64,000 bases of DNA from CAYLKS01 sp964384205 [NCBI: uncultured bacterium] (GTDB lineage Bacteria; JAGOEH01): the NCBI GenBank assembly GCA_964384205.1, contig CAYLKS010000004.1, positions 1-64,000 on the forward strand. Direction: 5' to 3'. The notes beneath the pieces are model-generated. The model searched no databases and had not been told where the DNA came from. It was given only the letters and a program-made list of their open reading frames with translations. Below are positions 14,940 to 24,330 of the stretch, in pieces. How positions within the stretch are numbered: position 1 is the first letter of the stretch; each line of letters begins with the position of its first letter. The position numbers and the translations under genes were made by a program.

Positions 14940-16466
14940 TTATTCCTTAATGAGATTTTGTATTTTCTCCTCTATGCCTTTTGACATCTCATTTATATAG
15001 TTAATAAGATTATTAGCTTCTTTAATTAATTCCTGCTCATTATGTTCTTTATCAAACTTAGTATTTACCCATATATTGTATAATGAAGCATTAGCAATAG
15101 ATTTAATCATGTTTATGGCAATTCCCAGATCAGAAATAGCAGCTTTACTGCAATTTTCTACAAGGCTTGCTGTAATTTCCAGTATTGTGCTGCTTAGTTT
15201 GATCAGTTCTAAAGGGGTAAGGCAGGCATTGTGAATAATTTCCATTGCCTTTTCTTTATCTTCATAATTTTTTACAATAGAAAAGTTGTTTAAAAGATAG
15301 GAAAGATTTTGGGCATCTATATCTATACTTTCAAGGAATAAATTTCTAATGTTTTGTAATTTTTCAGTATAAGAAAATAATGACTCTTTCAAGTGGTTAA
15401 ATTTTTTCTTATTTATTGTGGTATCTATAACCAGAAGTATTAAAGATGCTGCCATAGCTCCATTATAAGCCATAGCAGAACCTCCACCAATATGAAATTC
15501 TTTATCAGCTAATAAGTCGCAAAATGTTTCCAGCTGATTAGTTGTATAAGATTCAATATATTGTTCTATAAAGGAATCATAAAAATATTTATCATCAAAA
15601 TTGTTGAGTCTTATATTTATTTTACCAAAATTTATAAATTCTTTATATGCCAAGATTTTTTTAGGATTTTCTATTTTTTGGTAAAAATATAATCCTATAT
15701 TATAAAGAAATTCTTTCTTTATCAAGCTAATAAATTCTGTTTTGTATATTTTTATTGAATGCTTTATAGCTTCATTTTCTAAATATTCAAAAAGCAGAAA
15801 AAATGGTATATTCATAGTATGCGTTTCAATTAGAATAGATGAAAGATTATGTTCTGTTCTATAAAGTTCTGTAGAATAAATATTTAATTTATCATTTGAT
15901 TCAGATAAGAATTTTTTATTTGTTATTGCTTCAGATAGGGCTTTTAGTGATTGTTTATCATGAGTAATAAAAATTATTTCACCAATAAAATGGCTAAACC
16001 CGTAATCTAATATTATATTGTTTTTAGAATTAGAATAATTTTTTTCTTCTAATAGTTCATAATTAATTTTTTCCAGAAGAGTTTGGTATAGGGATATACT
16101 TTTTTTTGTAGTATATAAATTACAATTGATTTTATTTTCTAAGAAAGCATTTTGTAAAATGCTACGATAGACATCAATTTCCTGGAGCAATATTCCTGAA
16201 ACTGAGAATAGATTTATAATTGCTGTATTTTCATTTTCTAATTCAGATATGTATGCATAAAAGTTAAGAATAGAATTCAAAACATTATTTGGGTAACCAG
16301 CGATAGTAAAGAATGAAGTATTTAAATCAAATTGAATATTTGTATCCAATAAAAATACATTGTCTTCAGATTTTAGAATATTAATAACAATATCATAATA
16401 TTTAATATCAAAATAAGATTTAAGCGCAATTTGAGCGCCTAAAATAGGCTTTTTATAAGGAAACAT
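14940..16466 (-). CDS. FTCD-like protein: eroded formiminotransferase plus cyclodeaminase domain
   Basis: This 508-aa protein has the layout of bifunctional formiminotransferase-cyclodeaminase. Residues 308-495 are a cyclodeaminase domain with the glycine-rich folate loop GGGSAMAYNGAMAASL (327-342) and a later ISDLGIA motif. Residues 1-300 follow the two subdomains of formimidoyltransferase (LLDTNIQFDLNTSFFT near 39-54; LDYGFSHF near 153; an FEYLENEA helix), but the catalytic HPR-x-G-x-DVCPF region is absent. The protein probably keeps only methenyl-THF/formimino-THF activity or a binding role. Its start overlaps the rpsT stop (TAATG), so it is translationally coupled to S20. Confidence 0.75.
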   Translation of the reverse strand: MFPYKKPILGAQIALKSYFDIKYYDIVINILKSEDNVFLLDTNIQFDLNTSFFTIAGYPNNVLNSILNFYAYISELENENTAIINLFSVSGILLQEIDVYRSILQNAFLENKINCNLYTTKKSISLYQTLLEKINYELLEEKNYSNSKNNIILDYGFSHFIGEIIFITHDKQSLKALSEAITNKKFLSESNDKLNIYSTELYRTEHNLSSILIETHTMNIPFFLLFEYLENEAIKHSIKIYKTEFISLIKKEFLYNIGLYFYQKIENPKKILAYKEFINFGKINIRLNNFDDKYFYDSFIEQYIESYTTNQLETFCDLLADKEFHIGGGSAMAYNGAMAASLILLVIDTTINKKKFNHLKESLFSYTEKLQNIRNLFLESIDIDAQNLSYLLNNFSIVKNYEDKEKAMEIIHNACLTPLELIKLSSTILEITASLVENCSKAAISDLGIAINMIKSIANASLYNIWVNTKFDKEHNEQELIKEANNLINYINEMSKGIEEKIQNLIKE

Positions 16467-16723
16467 TAAGCACTAAGGTTATTTAAATAACGAGCAACTT
16501 TTGATTTTTTTCTATCTACTGTATTTCTATGTAAAACGCCTTTTTTCTTTGCAGTATCAAGCATTCCATATAATTTTTTAACTAACATAGTAGCTTCTTC
16601 TTTATTGGAAGTTTTTATTAATTTTTTGGTAACAGTTCTGATACTTTTTTTAATAATTCTATTTCTTAAACGAGCTTTTTCATTAGTTTTAATTCTTTTT
16701 TTAGCTGATTTATGATGTGCCAA
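16466..16723 (-). CDS. rpsT: 30S ribosomal protein S20
   Basis: This is an 85-aa basic protein with the typical S20 start AHHKSAKKRIK and conserved KTVDRKKSK-like end (NTVDRKKSKVARYLN). It binds 16S rRNA in the 30S body. The start codon is TTG at 16723 with AAGGAGG just upstream; no ATG is available in frame nearby. E. coli rpsT also begins with UUG, where the weak start is part of autoregulation by S20, so the same control may operate here. It is the first gene of a minus-strand run that continues with the FTCD-like gene. Confidence 0.97.
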   Translation of the reverse strand: MAHHKSAKKRIKTNEKARLRNRIIKKSIRTVTKKLIKTSNKEEATMLVKKLYGMLDTAKKKGVLHRNTVDRKKSKVARYLNNLSA

Positions 16724-16773
16724 TTTTTCCTCCTTGGGTTTGTGTGTTTACAGCTTTAAAAACGTGGACTGTT

Positions 16774-16802
16774 AATATATAATTTTTTAAATCTTTTGTC
16801 AA
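16774..16802 (-). promoter_or_regulatory. Promoter of rpsT operon
   Basis: On the minus strand, TTGACA (16802-16797) and TATATT (16779-16774) are separated by 17 bp. Transcription would start about 45 nt before the TTG start codon of rpsT. Confidence 0.8.
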
Positions 16803-16924
16803 GAGCTTTCTTATGTAAGTCTAAAAAAATCATATATTTTTCTCTTGTTTTTTGTTAATAAAATTAATATTTTAAATATCATTGTCAAGTAGAAAAAATG
16901 AATTTTTATAGAAGGAGTTTATAA

Positions 16925-17788
16925 ATGAAAGTTGGATTTGTTGGAATTATTGGTAAACCAAATGCAGGTAAATCTACCTTACTAAATGCGATTTTAGGAG
17001 AAGATTTATCTATTGTTACCCCAAAAGCTCAGACTACAAGAAAACAAATTATTGGTATTTATAATGATGATGAATCTCAGATTATTTTTGTAGATACCCC
17101 TGGTATTACAGAGCCAAGGGATAGATTAAATAAATTATTAGTTGAAAATGCAGAGCGGGCTATAAATGATGTTGATATTATTGTTATGATTATTGATGCC
17201 ACAAGATATATGAAGGAATTTTCTGATGATATTAAAAATTTTTTGGAAAATAATAGAAAGCCAATTTTTTTGCTTATTAATAAGATTGATAAAATCAGGA
17301 AAGCTTATATATTACCAATTATAGAATATTATAGACATTTGTATAGTTTTAATGAGATATTGCCTATATCTGCCAAATATAGGGACGGAGTTGATAAATT
17401 AATAGAATTATTAAAAGAATATTTACCGGAGGGAGAGCCTTTTTACGATCAGGATATTATTTCCACGCAAAATGAGAGAACATTTGTGGAGGAATATATT
17501 AGAGAAGGTATTTTTTATTTATTAAAACAGGAGTTGCCGTATTCTATTTATGTAAAAATTAATGAATATAAGGAAAGTGATGAAGAAGCAGAGATTTTTG
17601 CCGATATTTATGTTGAGAAAGACTCTCAGAAGAAAATAGTTGTTGGAAGAAATGGAAGTATGATAAAACAAATTAGAGAATATGCAACAGACAAAATAGC
17701 AAAATTTATTAATAAAAAAGTTAAGTTACATCTTTGGGTTAAAGTAAATAAACATTGGAAGAAAAATATTACTGAAAAACAATTATGA
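16925..17788 (+). CDS. era: GTPase Era
   Basis: This is a 287-aa GTPase for 16S rRNA maturation and 30S assembly. G1 is GKPNAGKST (10-18), G3 is DTPG (57-60) and G4 is NKID (119-122). A C-terminal KH domain has GRNGSMIKQIR near 240. The ATG at 16925 has AAGGAG 8 bp upstream. It is divergent from rpsT, so two 30S-assembly genes share one 200-bp intergenic region. The PilZ-domain gene follows with a 4-bp overlap. Confidence 0.97.
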   Translation: MKVGFVGIIGKPNAGKSTLLNAILGEDLSIVTPKAQTTRKQIIGIYNDDESQIIFVDTPGITEPRDRLNKLLVENAERAINDVDIIVMIIDATRYMKEFSDDIKNFLENNRKPIFLLINKIDKIRKAYILPIIEYYRHLYSFNEILPISAKYRDGVDKLIELLKEYLPEGEPFYDQDIISTQNERTFVEEYIREGIFYLLKQELPYSIYVKINEYKESDEEAEIFADIYVEKDSQKKIVVGRNGSMIKQIREYATDKIAKFINKKVKLHLWVKVNKHWKKNITEKQL

Positions 17789-19464
17789 TTCGTTTTATTA
17801 AAAGAATACCTAAAACATTAGATGACTATAATGTTATTTTTAATGGAAAAGATGAGATAAGGAATCATATAGGACAACTTTGTGAAGAAAGTGTTCCTTT
17901 TGATACAATTATACTACGACGAGATAATAGTAAATTTCAAAAAGAAAGAGCATTTTCTTTTTTTGTGCTTTCCGATAAAAATTATTTTTTGACAGATATA
18001 TTGAATCCTTTGGATACAGGGGCAGAAGTACTGAATTATATTAAGAATTTAGAATTTAAATCAGATTTTGATAAAGAAATATCAAAGAAGCTTGGATTTT
18101 TACAATTTATTTACTCTTTTATGGATATTCAATATACTTTTTTTGCTCTATTAATTGGTTATAAGAATTTGGTTATAGATAATCAGAAAATACAGGCTTT
18201 AAAATTTGCTTATCCAGATTTTATTAAAAAGTTTGAAAAAAGAGATAATTTTCGAGTGAATCTAACTTTAGAATATCCAGTAGAAGTTATTATTGAAGGG
18301 TATAAAACAAGAGCTTTAAATATATCTGCAGGGGGGATAGCAATAAATACGAAGATTCCACGAATTATACATATTGGGGAAATTTTGCCTATGACATTAA
18401 CTTTTCCAAATGGGGGCTCTTGTTTTATAAAAGGAATGGTGAAGTATTTGAGTTCATATCGAGCGGGGATACAATTTATTCCTTCATCAAGAAATAAGAT
18501 TGATATTATAGAATTTAAGCACAATTTAGACATAATAAGGAAATTTGTAATAGCGGAGCAGCTGCGTCAGAAGAAAAAAGAGAAAGATTTTGAAGATTAT
18601 TTACTGGATAAGAAGAAAGTTTATGAAAAAGTAAAAAAATCTGTAAAACAAAAATTGAATATTATAAAAAATCAGGAAGAACGCAAAGCTTTTTATGAAA
18701 TTCATAGGCCTACTATTTTGGTTATTGATAATATACCAGGGACAAATTATGATTTTTTGAAGGCACATTTTAATGTTTATAATACCCACTATATAAAAGC
18801 AGAAGTGAATTTTAAAATAAATAGTATTGAAGCATTAATTTTCAATCCTGATTATTCAAATTATAAAAATATTATTGATTTTTTGGTTAAATACCATATT
18901 GCAAAGATAACACCTAAGATAATAGTTTCCAACCAATTATCTAGAGATTTTATTTTATTTTTAAATAAGAAGATTACATTTGATAATATGTTAAAATTTC
19001 CTCCTAATCCAAGGTTATTAATAAATAGCTTAAAGAAAATTTTTCACTATGATTTAGATGAGAAAACTTTTAAGATAGATCAAAAAATAAAAGATTTAAA
19101 ATTTGCAGTTGTATCTAATGTTCCATTTTTGTTATACCACATAACACATTTGTTATATTCTGCAGGTATTGAGAAAGTTGTTAGGATAGATTCTTCTGGT
19201 AAGATTGCAAATGTCTTATCTAATTTTTCGCCAGAAATTTTAATAATAGATAATATTATAGATACTGTGGATGCTTTGAGGATGGGGTATATTTTAAAGA
19301 AAAATCCAGCTTTTAAAAATATTAAAATTTTCCTTGTTATAACGGAAAAGTTTGATAATTATTTAGAGTTAATTGGGAAATATAATATTGATAGGTTTAT
19401 ATTTTTTCCTTTTAATGAAGAAGAGTTTATTGAGATTCTGGAATCTTTTGCAGTGGAATTTTAG
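17785..19464 (+). CDS. PilZ-domain protein with two degenerate receiver-like domains
   Basis: This is a 559-aa cytoplasmic protein. Residues 1-145 form an N-terminal domain of unknown fold, perhaps YcgR-N-like. Residues 150-255 are a PilZ domain with both c-di-GMP-binding signatures intact: RDNFR (R153 and R157) and NISAGG (179-184). A lysine-rich linker (about 262-305) leads to two alpha/beta domains of receiver length, about 308-425 and 440-559. They keep the overall pattern (LVIDNIPG; ILIIDNII) but lack a full acidic pocket. It is likely a c-di-GMP effector whose output is protein interaction. The gene overlaps era by 4 bp, so the two are coexpressed. Confidence 0.7.
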   Translation: MIRFIKRIPKTLDDYNVIFNGKDEIRNHIGQLCEESVPFDTIILRRDNSKFQKERAFSFFVLSDKNYFLTDILNPLDTGAEVLNYIKNLEFKSDFDKEISKKLGFLQFIYSFMDIQYTFFALLIGYKNLVIDNQKIQALKFAYPDFIKKFEKRDNFRVNLTLEYPVEVIIEGYKTRALNISAGGIAINTKIPRIIHIGEILPMTLTFPNGGSCFIKGMVKYLSSYRAGIQFIPSSRNKIDIIEFKHNLDIIRKFVIAEQLRQKKKEKDFEDYLLDKKKVYEKVKKSVKQKLNIIKNQEERKAFYEIHRPTILVIDNIPGTNYDFLKAHFNVYNTHYIKAEVNFKINSIEALIFNPDYSNYKNIIDFLVKYHIAKITPKIIVSNQLSRDFILFLNKKITFDNMLKFPPNPRLLINSLKKIFHYDLDEKTFKIDQKIKDLKFAVVSNVPFLLYHITHLLYSAGIEKVVRIDSSGKIANVLSNFSPEILIIDNIIDTVDALRMGYILKKNPAFKNIKIFLVITEKFDNYLELIGKYNIDRFIFFPFNEEEFIEILESFAVEF

Positions 19465-19834
19465 CTTTTTTAAAGTATGCCATATCTTTTATTATTATAT
19501 AAAACGGATTAAGTATTTAGATTTATTACCTTATGTTAGCGAGAATTTCTATGCAAAATCAGATACATTTTATTATTATACAAATCAATATTGAAATTCT
19601 AAAGTAAATAAATTTGTTACTTCACTAATATTAAATCAAAAATAATAAATAATTAAAAAATGAAATGTTATAATTTTTTAGTTTAATTTTTTTCAAATTA
19701 TAAATACAATTTTTTTAATTCAAGGGTGATACTATGTTTTATTTTTTTTCAAGTGAAACCTAAAAAAAGCTTGACAAAAAATTTTTTGTATCTATATTTA
19801 CTCTTTATATTTTTTCAAAAAAAAGGAATCTGAC
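19465..19834. other. 370-bp leader region before the threonine operon
   Basis: This AT-rich gap lies between the PilZ gene and thrA. The only clear element is the promoter at its 3' end (19771-19798). I see no terminator-antiterminator structure and no Thr/Ile-rich leader peptide, so classical thr attenuation is not supported. A 9-codon ORF at 19734 lies upstream of the promoter and is probably meaningless. Confidence 0.5.
19771..19798 (+). promoter_or_regulatory. Promoter of thrA operon
   Basis: TTGACA (19771-19776) and TATATT (19793-19798) are separated by 16 bp. The leader would be about 30 nt, too short for an attenuator. Confidence 0.75.
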
Positions 19835-22303
19835 ATGAAGGGTAAATTTATATTAAAATTTGGTGGTACCTCTGTAGGAACACCTGACAGTATTAAAAAA
19901 GTTAAGAATATTGTCTTTGATTATATTAACAACGGAAATAAAATTGCAGTTGTAGTTTCTGCTTTTGCAAAGGTCACAGATGGTCTTCTTGGACTTGCAG
20001 AACTTGCGGAAAAGGGCAATATTGAGTACAAAAATATGGTAACTATGCTTGAAAATAGGCATTTGGAGGCTATCAATAGTCTAATTGAAGATGCTAATTT
20101 GAAATCGGAGTGTATTAACAAAGTTACTGAAATATTGTTGGAATTAAAAGAAATAGCAGATGGTGTTTTTTTGTTAAAAGAACTATCCAAAAGAACTTTG
20201 GATTTATTTGCTAGTTTTGGAGAAAGGCTTTCAGCCGTAATAATATCATATTATTTTAGACAATTTTTTCCAGATACTGAATATATTGATGCAAGAAATA
20301 TTATAGTTACTAATGATAATTTTACAAATGCAGTTGTGAATTTTTCATTATCTAAACAAAGAATAAAAGAAAAATTAGATGATTTTGATAAATTATATGT
20401 GATAACAGGTTTTATTGCATCTACGCCAGATGGTAAAACCACTACCTTAGGGCGGGGTGGTTCAGATTATACAGCATCTATTATAGGAAATATTGTAGAT
20501 GTTGATGAAATTCATATTTGGACAGATGTAGATGGAATAATGACTTCTGATCCTAAAAAAGTAGATAGGGCTTTTCCAATTGTTGAATTATCTTATGAAG
20601 AAGCAATGGAATTGTCCAATTTTGGGGCAAAAGTTTTGTACCCACCAACGATTCAGCCGGCATTGGATAAAAAAATCCCAATAATTGTAAAAAATGTCTT
20701 TAATCCACATTTTCCAGGCACTAAGGTTTGTATGAATCCTAAACCAACATCTTATATTATAAAAGGGATTTCTTCTATAGATGATATTTGTATTTTACGC
20801 GTTAAAGGTAGTGGTATGGTTGGTATTCCAGGTATTTCGTATAGATTATTTAGAGCATTGAAAGCCGGGAATGTAAATGCCATATTAGTAACACAAACAT
20901 CATCCGAGCATTCCATTTGTGTTGCGATTAAGCCAGAACAAAGTATTATTGCAAAGGATTTGGTTGAAAGAGAGTTTATAGAGGAAATTACTAATCATCA
21001 GATTGATGAGATAAAAATAGAAAATAACCTATCTATTGTAGCTATTGTTGGCAATAATATGAGGATGATTCCCGGTATATCTGGTAAAGTATTTACCGCA
21101 TTGGGCAGGAATGGTATTAATGTTATTGCAATATCACAGGGTTCGTCGGAACTTAATATTTCTATTGTTATTAATAAGAAGAATTTGATTAAAGCATTAA
21201 ATGCAATTCATGATTCATTCTTTTTATCTGATAAAAAAGTCATTCATTTATTTCTTATTGGTACCGGTTTAATTGGTACTACTTTAATGAATATTATAAA
21301 AAATCAATGTGAATATATTCGAAATAAATGCTTCCTTGATTTGCGGGTAGTTGGAATTGCAAATAGTAGAAAAATGTTATTTGATATAAAGGGAATAGAT
21401 TTTGATACATGGAAAAATGATCTGGAAAAATCAGGGTTAAGTATGGAATTGGACAGCTTTGTAGATAAAATGATTGATTTAAATTTATCGAATAGTATTT
21501 TTATTGATTGTACAGCAAGTTATGATGTTCCTAATTATTATGAAAAAATACTTTATCATAGTATTCCAGTTGTTACACCGAATAAAGTTGCTAATATTTT
21601 GAAATATGATTTATATTCAAAATTGAGACATGTTTCGAATAAATATAATGCAGGATTATTTTATGAAACAAATGTTGGCGCTGGTCTTCCTGTAATAAAT
21701 ACTCTTAAGGATTTGATTTTAAGTGGAGATGAGATTTTAAAAATAGAAGGTATTTTTTCTGGAACATTGAGTTATATTTTTAATAATTTTAATTCTAATG
21801 TGAAGTTTAGTGCTCTTGTGAAAGAAGCAATGCAAAAAGGATATACAGAGCCGGATCCTCGGATTGATTTAAAAGGGGAGGATGTTGCAAGAAAATTATT
21901 AATTTTGATAAGGGAGCTTGAAATACCATTGGAATTGGAAGATATACAGATTGAACCATTTTTGCCAAAAGATGTTTTTCAGGCAGAAAGTATTGATGAT
22001 TTTCTTACTATTCTGGAGAAGTATGATGATTATTTTAAAAATCTTGCTTTAGATGCAGAAAAGAAGAGTCATAAGTTAAAATATATTGCGAGTTTTGATG
22101 GTAATATTGCTAAAATTCAGTTGCAAGAGATCCCTGTTATTCATCCATTTTATTTTTTAACAGGAACGGATAATATAATTCTTTTTAGGACTAAAAGATA
22201 TAATAAAACGCCTCTTGTGATAAAAGGTCCTGGCGCTGGGGCAGAGGTTACAGGTGCAGGCGTTTTTGCTGATATTATAAAAGCGGCTAATACTAATTTT
22301 TAA
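19835..22303 (+). CDS. thrA: Bifunctional aspartokinase / homoserine dehydrogenase
   Basis: This is an 822-aa fusion. Residues 1-290 are the aspartokinase, with KFGGTSVGT at the start and TLGRGGSDYTA in the middle. Two ACT domains follow (about 310-460), then homoserine dehydrogenase (about 465-822) with LIGTGLIGTTL nucleotide binding, TPNKVAN and FEGIFSGTLSYIFN-type signatures (IEGIFSGTLSYIFN here). It makes aspartyl phosphate and, two steps later, homoserine. The ACT domains are the usual site of threonine feedback. Length and order match ThrA/MetL. It is first in an operon with asd, thrB and thrC, covering every step from aspartate to threonine. Confidence 0.97.
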   Translation: MKGKFILKFGGTSVGTPDSIKKVKNIVFDYINNGNKIAVVVSAFAKVTDGLLGLAELAEKGNIEYKNMVTMLENRHLEAINSLIEDANLKSECINKVTEILLELKEIADGVFLLKELSKRTLDLFASFGERLSAVIISYYFRQFFPDTEYIDARNIIVTNDNFTNAVVNFSLSKQRIKEKLDDFDKLYVITGFIASTPDGKTTTLGRGGSDYTASIIGNIVDVDEIHIWTDVDGIMTSDPKKVDRAFPIVELSYEEAMELSNFGAKVLYPPTIQPALDKKIPIIVKNVFNPHFPGTKVCMNPKPTSYIIKGISSIDDICILRVKGSGMVGIPGISYRLFRALKAGNVNAILVTQTSSEHSICVAIKPEQSIIAKDLVEREFIEEITNHQIDEIKIENNLSIVAIVGNNMRMIPGISGKVFTALGRNGINVIAISQGSSELNISIVINKKNLIKALNAIHDSFFLSDKKVIHLFLIGTGLIGTTLMNIIKNQCEYIRNKCFLDLRVVGIANSRKMLFDIKGIDFDTWKNDLEKSGLSMELDSFVDKMIDLNLSNSIFIDCTASYDVPNYYEKILYHSIPVVTPNKVANILKYDLYSKLRHVSNKYNAGLFYETNVGAGLPVINTLKDLILSGDEILKIEGIFSGTLSYIFNNFNSNVKFSALVKEAMQKGYTEPDPRIDLKGEDVARKLLILIRELEIPLELEDIQIEPFLPKDVFQAESIDDFLTILEKYDDYFKNLALDAEKKSHKLKYIASFDGNIAKIQLQEIPVIHPFYFLTGTDNIILFRTKRYNKTPLVIKGPGAGAEVTGAGVFADIIKAANTNF

Positions 22304-22321
22304 ACTGAAAGGGAATGTGCT

Positions 22322-23362
22322 ATGAATAAAATTAAAGTAGGTGTTTTAGGTGCTACCGGTAGTGTAGGGCAAAAATTTATCCAACTTTTGGAAAATCATC
22401 CATGGTTCGAAGTTACAGAAGTAGCAGCGTCTTCACGATCTGCAGGTAAAAAATATAAAGAAGCTGTTAATTGGTTTTTAAATACTCCCATTCCTGAAAA
22501 AATAAAAGATATAATTGTTAAAGAAGCAAAGCCTGATCTTGATTGTAAAATAGTATTTTCTGGTTTAGATGCATCCGTTGCAGGACCTATTGAAGAAGAA
22601 TTTGCAAAAAATGGATATATTGTGGTTTCAAATTCTCGAAATCATAGATTTGATGAAGATGTTCCATTGCTTGTTCCCGAAATAAATGCTGAACATTTGG
22701 AGTTGATAAAAACTCAGAAATATGGAGATGGTTTTATTGTTACTAATCCGAATTGTTCAACAATTGGCATGGTAATGGCTTTGAAACCATTGTATGATAA
22801 TTTTGGAATAGAGTCTGTATCTGTTGTTACAATGCAAGCTTTATCAGGGGCAGGGTATCCGGGGGTTTCTTCTTTAGATATTATTGATAATGTAGTTCCT
22901 TTTATTAAAAGTGAAGAAGAGAAGATGCAAAGTGAACCATTAAAAATACTTGGTGAATATAAAAATGGCAAAATAGAATTTGCTGATATTAAAATTAGCG
23001 CATCCTGTAATAGAGTACCTGTGGTTGATGGACATCTGGAAAGCGTTTCTGTGAAATTAAAAAAGCAAGCAACAGAAGAAGAAATTATTAAAGCATGGCA
23101 AAATTTTAAAGGCATACCGCAGGAATTGGATTTGCCATCAGCTCCTAAACAGCCGGTGCATTATTTTTTTGAAAATAATTTTCCGCAACCAAGGATTCAC
23201 AGAAATTTAGAAAATGGTATGGCAGTTAGTGTCGGTAGGTTGAGGAAATGCCCGGTATTAGATTATAAATTTATGGTATTATCTCATAATACTGTACGTG
23301 GTGCTGCTGGTATTGCAATTTTAAATGCAGAACTCCTGTATAAAAAAGGTTATATAAAATAG
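22322..23362 (+). CDS. asd: Aspartate-semialdehyde dehydrogenase
   Basis: This is a 346-aa NADPH enzyme that converts aspartyl phosphate to the semialdehyde. It shows VLGATGSVGQKF at the N-terminus, catalytic Cys145 in TNPNCSTIGM, and ALSGAGYPGV. The SNSRNHR motif (103-109) and overall pattern place it with the archaeal/fungal-type branch, not the E. coli type. It lies 18 bp after thrA and supplies the step between the two ThrA activities. Confidence 0.95.
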   Translation: MNKIKVGVLGATGSVGQKFIQLLENHPWFEVTEVAASSRSAGKKYKEAVNWFLNTPIPEKIKDIIVKEAKPDLDCKIVFSGLDASVAGPIEEEFAKNGYIVVSNSRNHRFDEDVPLLVPEINAEHLELIKTQKYGDGFIVTNPNCSTIGMVMALKPLYDNFGIESVSVVTMQALSGAGYPGVSSLDIIDNVVPFIKSEEEKMQSEPLKILGEYKNGKIEFADIKISASCNRVPVVDGHLESVSVKLKKQATEEEIIKAWQNFKGIPQELDLPSAPKQPVHYFFENNFPQPRIHRNLENGMAVSVGRLRKCPVLDYKFMVLSHNTVRGAAGIAILNAELLYKKGYIK

Positions 23363-24298
23363 ATGAAGAAAAGTGTAAAAGTTTTTGCTCCTGCAACTGT
23401 TGCAAATTTTATTGTTGGTTATGATATAATTGGTTTTGCATTAGAAGAGCCAGGAGATATTGTAGAAGTATCACTTAATAATAAGGATAAGATAGAAATA
23501 ATTGATATTAAAAGTGATTATTCTTTACCATTTGATATTGAAAAAAATACAGCAACTATTCCAATACTTGAGTTGTTAAATGAGCATAATATAAATATTG
23601 GACTTGATATAAAGATTGAAAAAGGCTTGCCAATTGGTAGCGGCTTGGGTTCTTCTGCTGCAAGTGCAGTCGCTGCCATTTATGCTTTAAATCTGTTATT
23701 AGATGAGAGATTTTCAAAAATACAATTGTTGAAATATTTACAGCTATCTGAAAAAATGGTTAGTGGTTCTCCTCATGCTGATAATGTTGCGCCTTCTTTA
23801 TTGGGAGGCATTGTTATAATTCAAAATTATAATCCTCTTAGTGTTAAAAAATTAAATTTAGATTTTGATTATTATGTTTCCATTATTACCCCAGATATAG
23901 CAATAAAAACAAAAGCAGCAAGGAATATGTTGCCTGAAAATGTGAAATTGAAAGATGCGGTTACTCAATGGGCTAATATAGCCGCAATGATTTCTGCTTT
24001 GTATGAACAAGATGATGATTTACTGGGCTTATCTTTGAAAGATATTATAATTGAGCCTGTGAGAGCAAACTTGATACCATATTTTTATGATATGAGAGAT
24101 ATAGCTTTAAAAAAGAGAGCAATATGTTTTGGCATATCTGGTTCAGGCCCATCAGTTTTTTTTCTTAATAGAAACAAAGCAGAAGCAGAAGTGATTATTC
24201 GGGAAATTTCAGAATTTTTATATAAAAAAAATATTAGTCATAAGAAATTTGTTACTAAAATCAATAATATTGGTCCTAAGGTTCTGGATATAAAATAA
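23363..24298 (+). CDS. thrB: Homoserine kinase
   Basis: This is a 311-aa GHMP-family kinase. The ATP loop reads LPIGSGLGSSAAS near residues 90-102, and the C-terminal motif is FGISGSGPSVF. It phosphorylates homoserine for threonine synthase. The ATG directly follows the asd stop codon, with no spacer, so the two are tightly coupled. Confidence 0.96.
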   Translation: MKKSVKVFAPATVANFIVGYDIIGFALEEPGDIVEVSLNNKDKIEIIDIKSDYSLPFDIEKNTATIPILELLNEHNINIGLDIKIEKGLPIGSGLGSSAASAVAAIYALNLLLDERFSKIQLLKYLQLSEKMVSGSPHADNVAPSLLGGIVIIQNYNPLSVKKLNLDFDYYVSIITPDIAIKTKAARNMLPENVKLKDAVTQWANIAAMISALYEQDDDLLGLSLKDIIIEPVRANLIPYFYDMRDIALKKRAICFGISGSGPSVFFLNRNKAEAEVIIREISEFLYKKNISHKKFVTKINNIGPKVLDIK

Positions 24299-24330
24299 TA
24301 AAATTTTTGGATAAAAAAGGATAAAATTAT

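Noticed and set aside
19734-19763. Nine-codon ORF upstream of thrA as a leader peptide
   Set aside because: It lies upstream of the best promoter, has no run of Thr or Ile codons, and no terminator-antiterminator pair follows.
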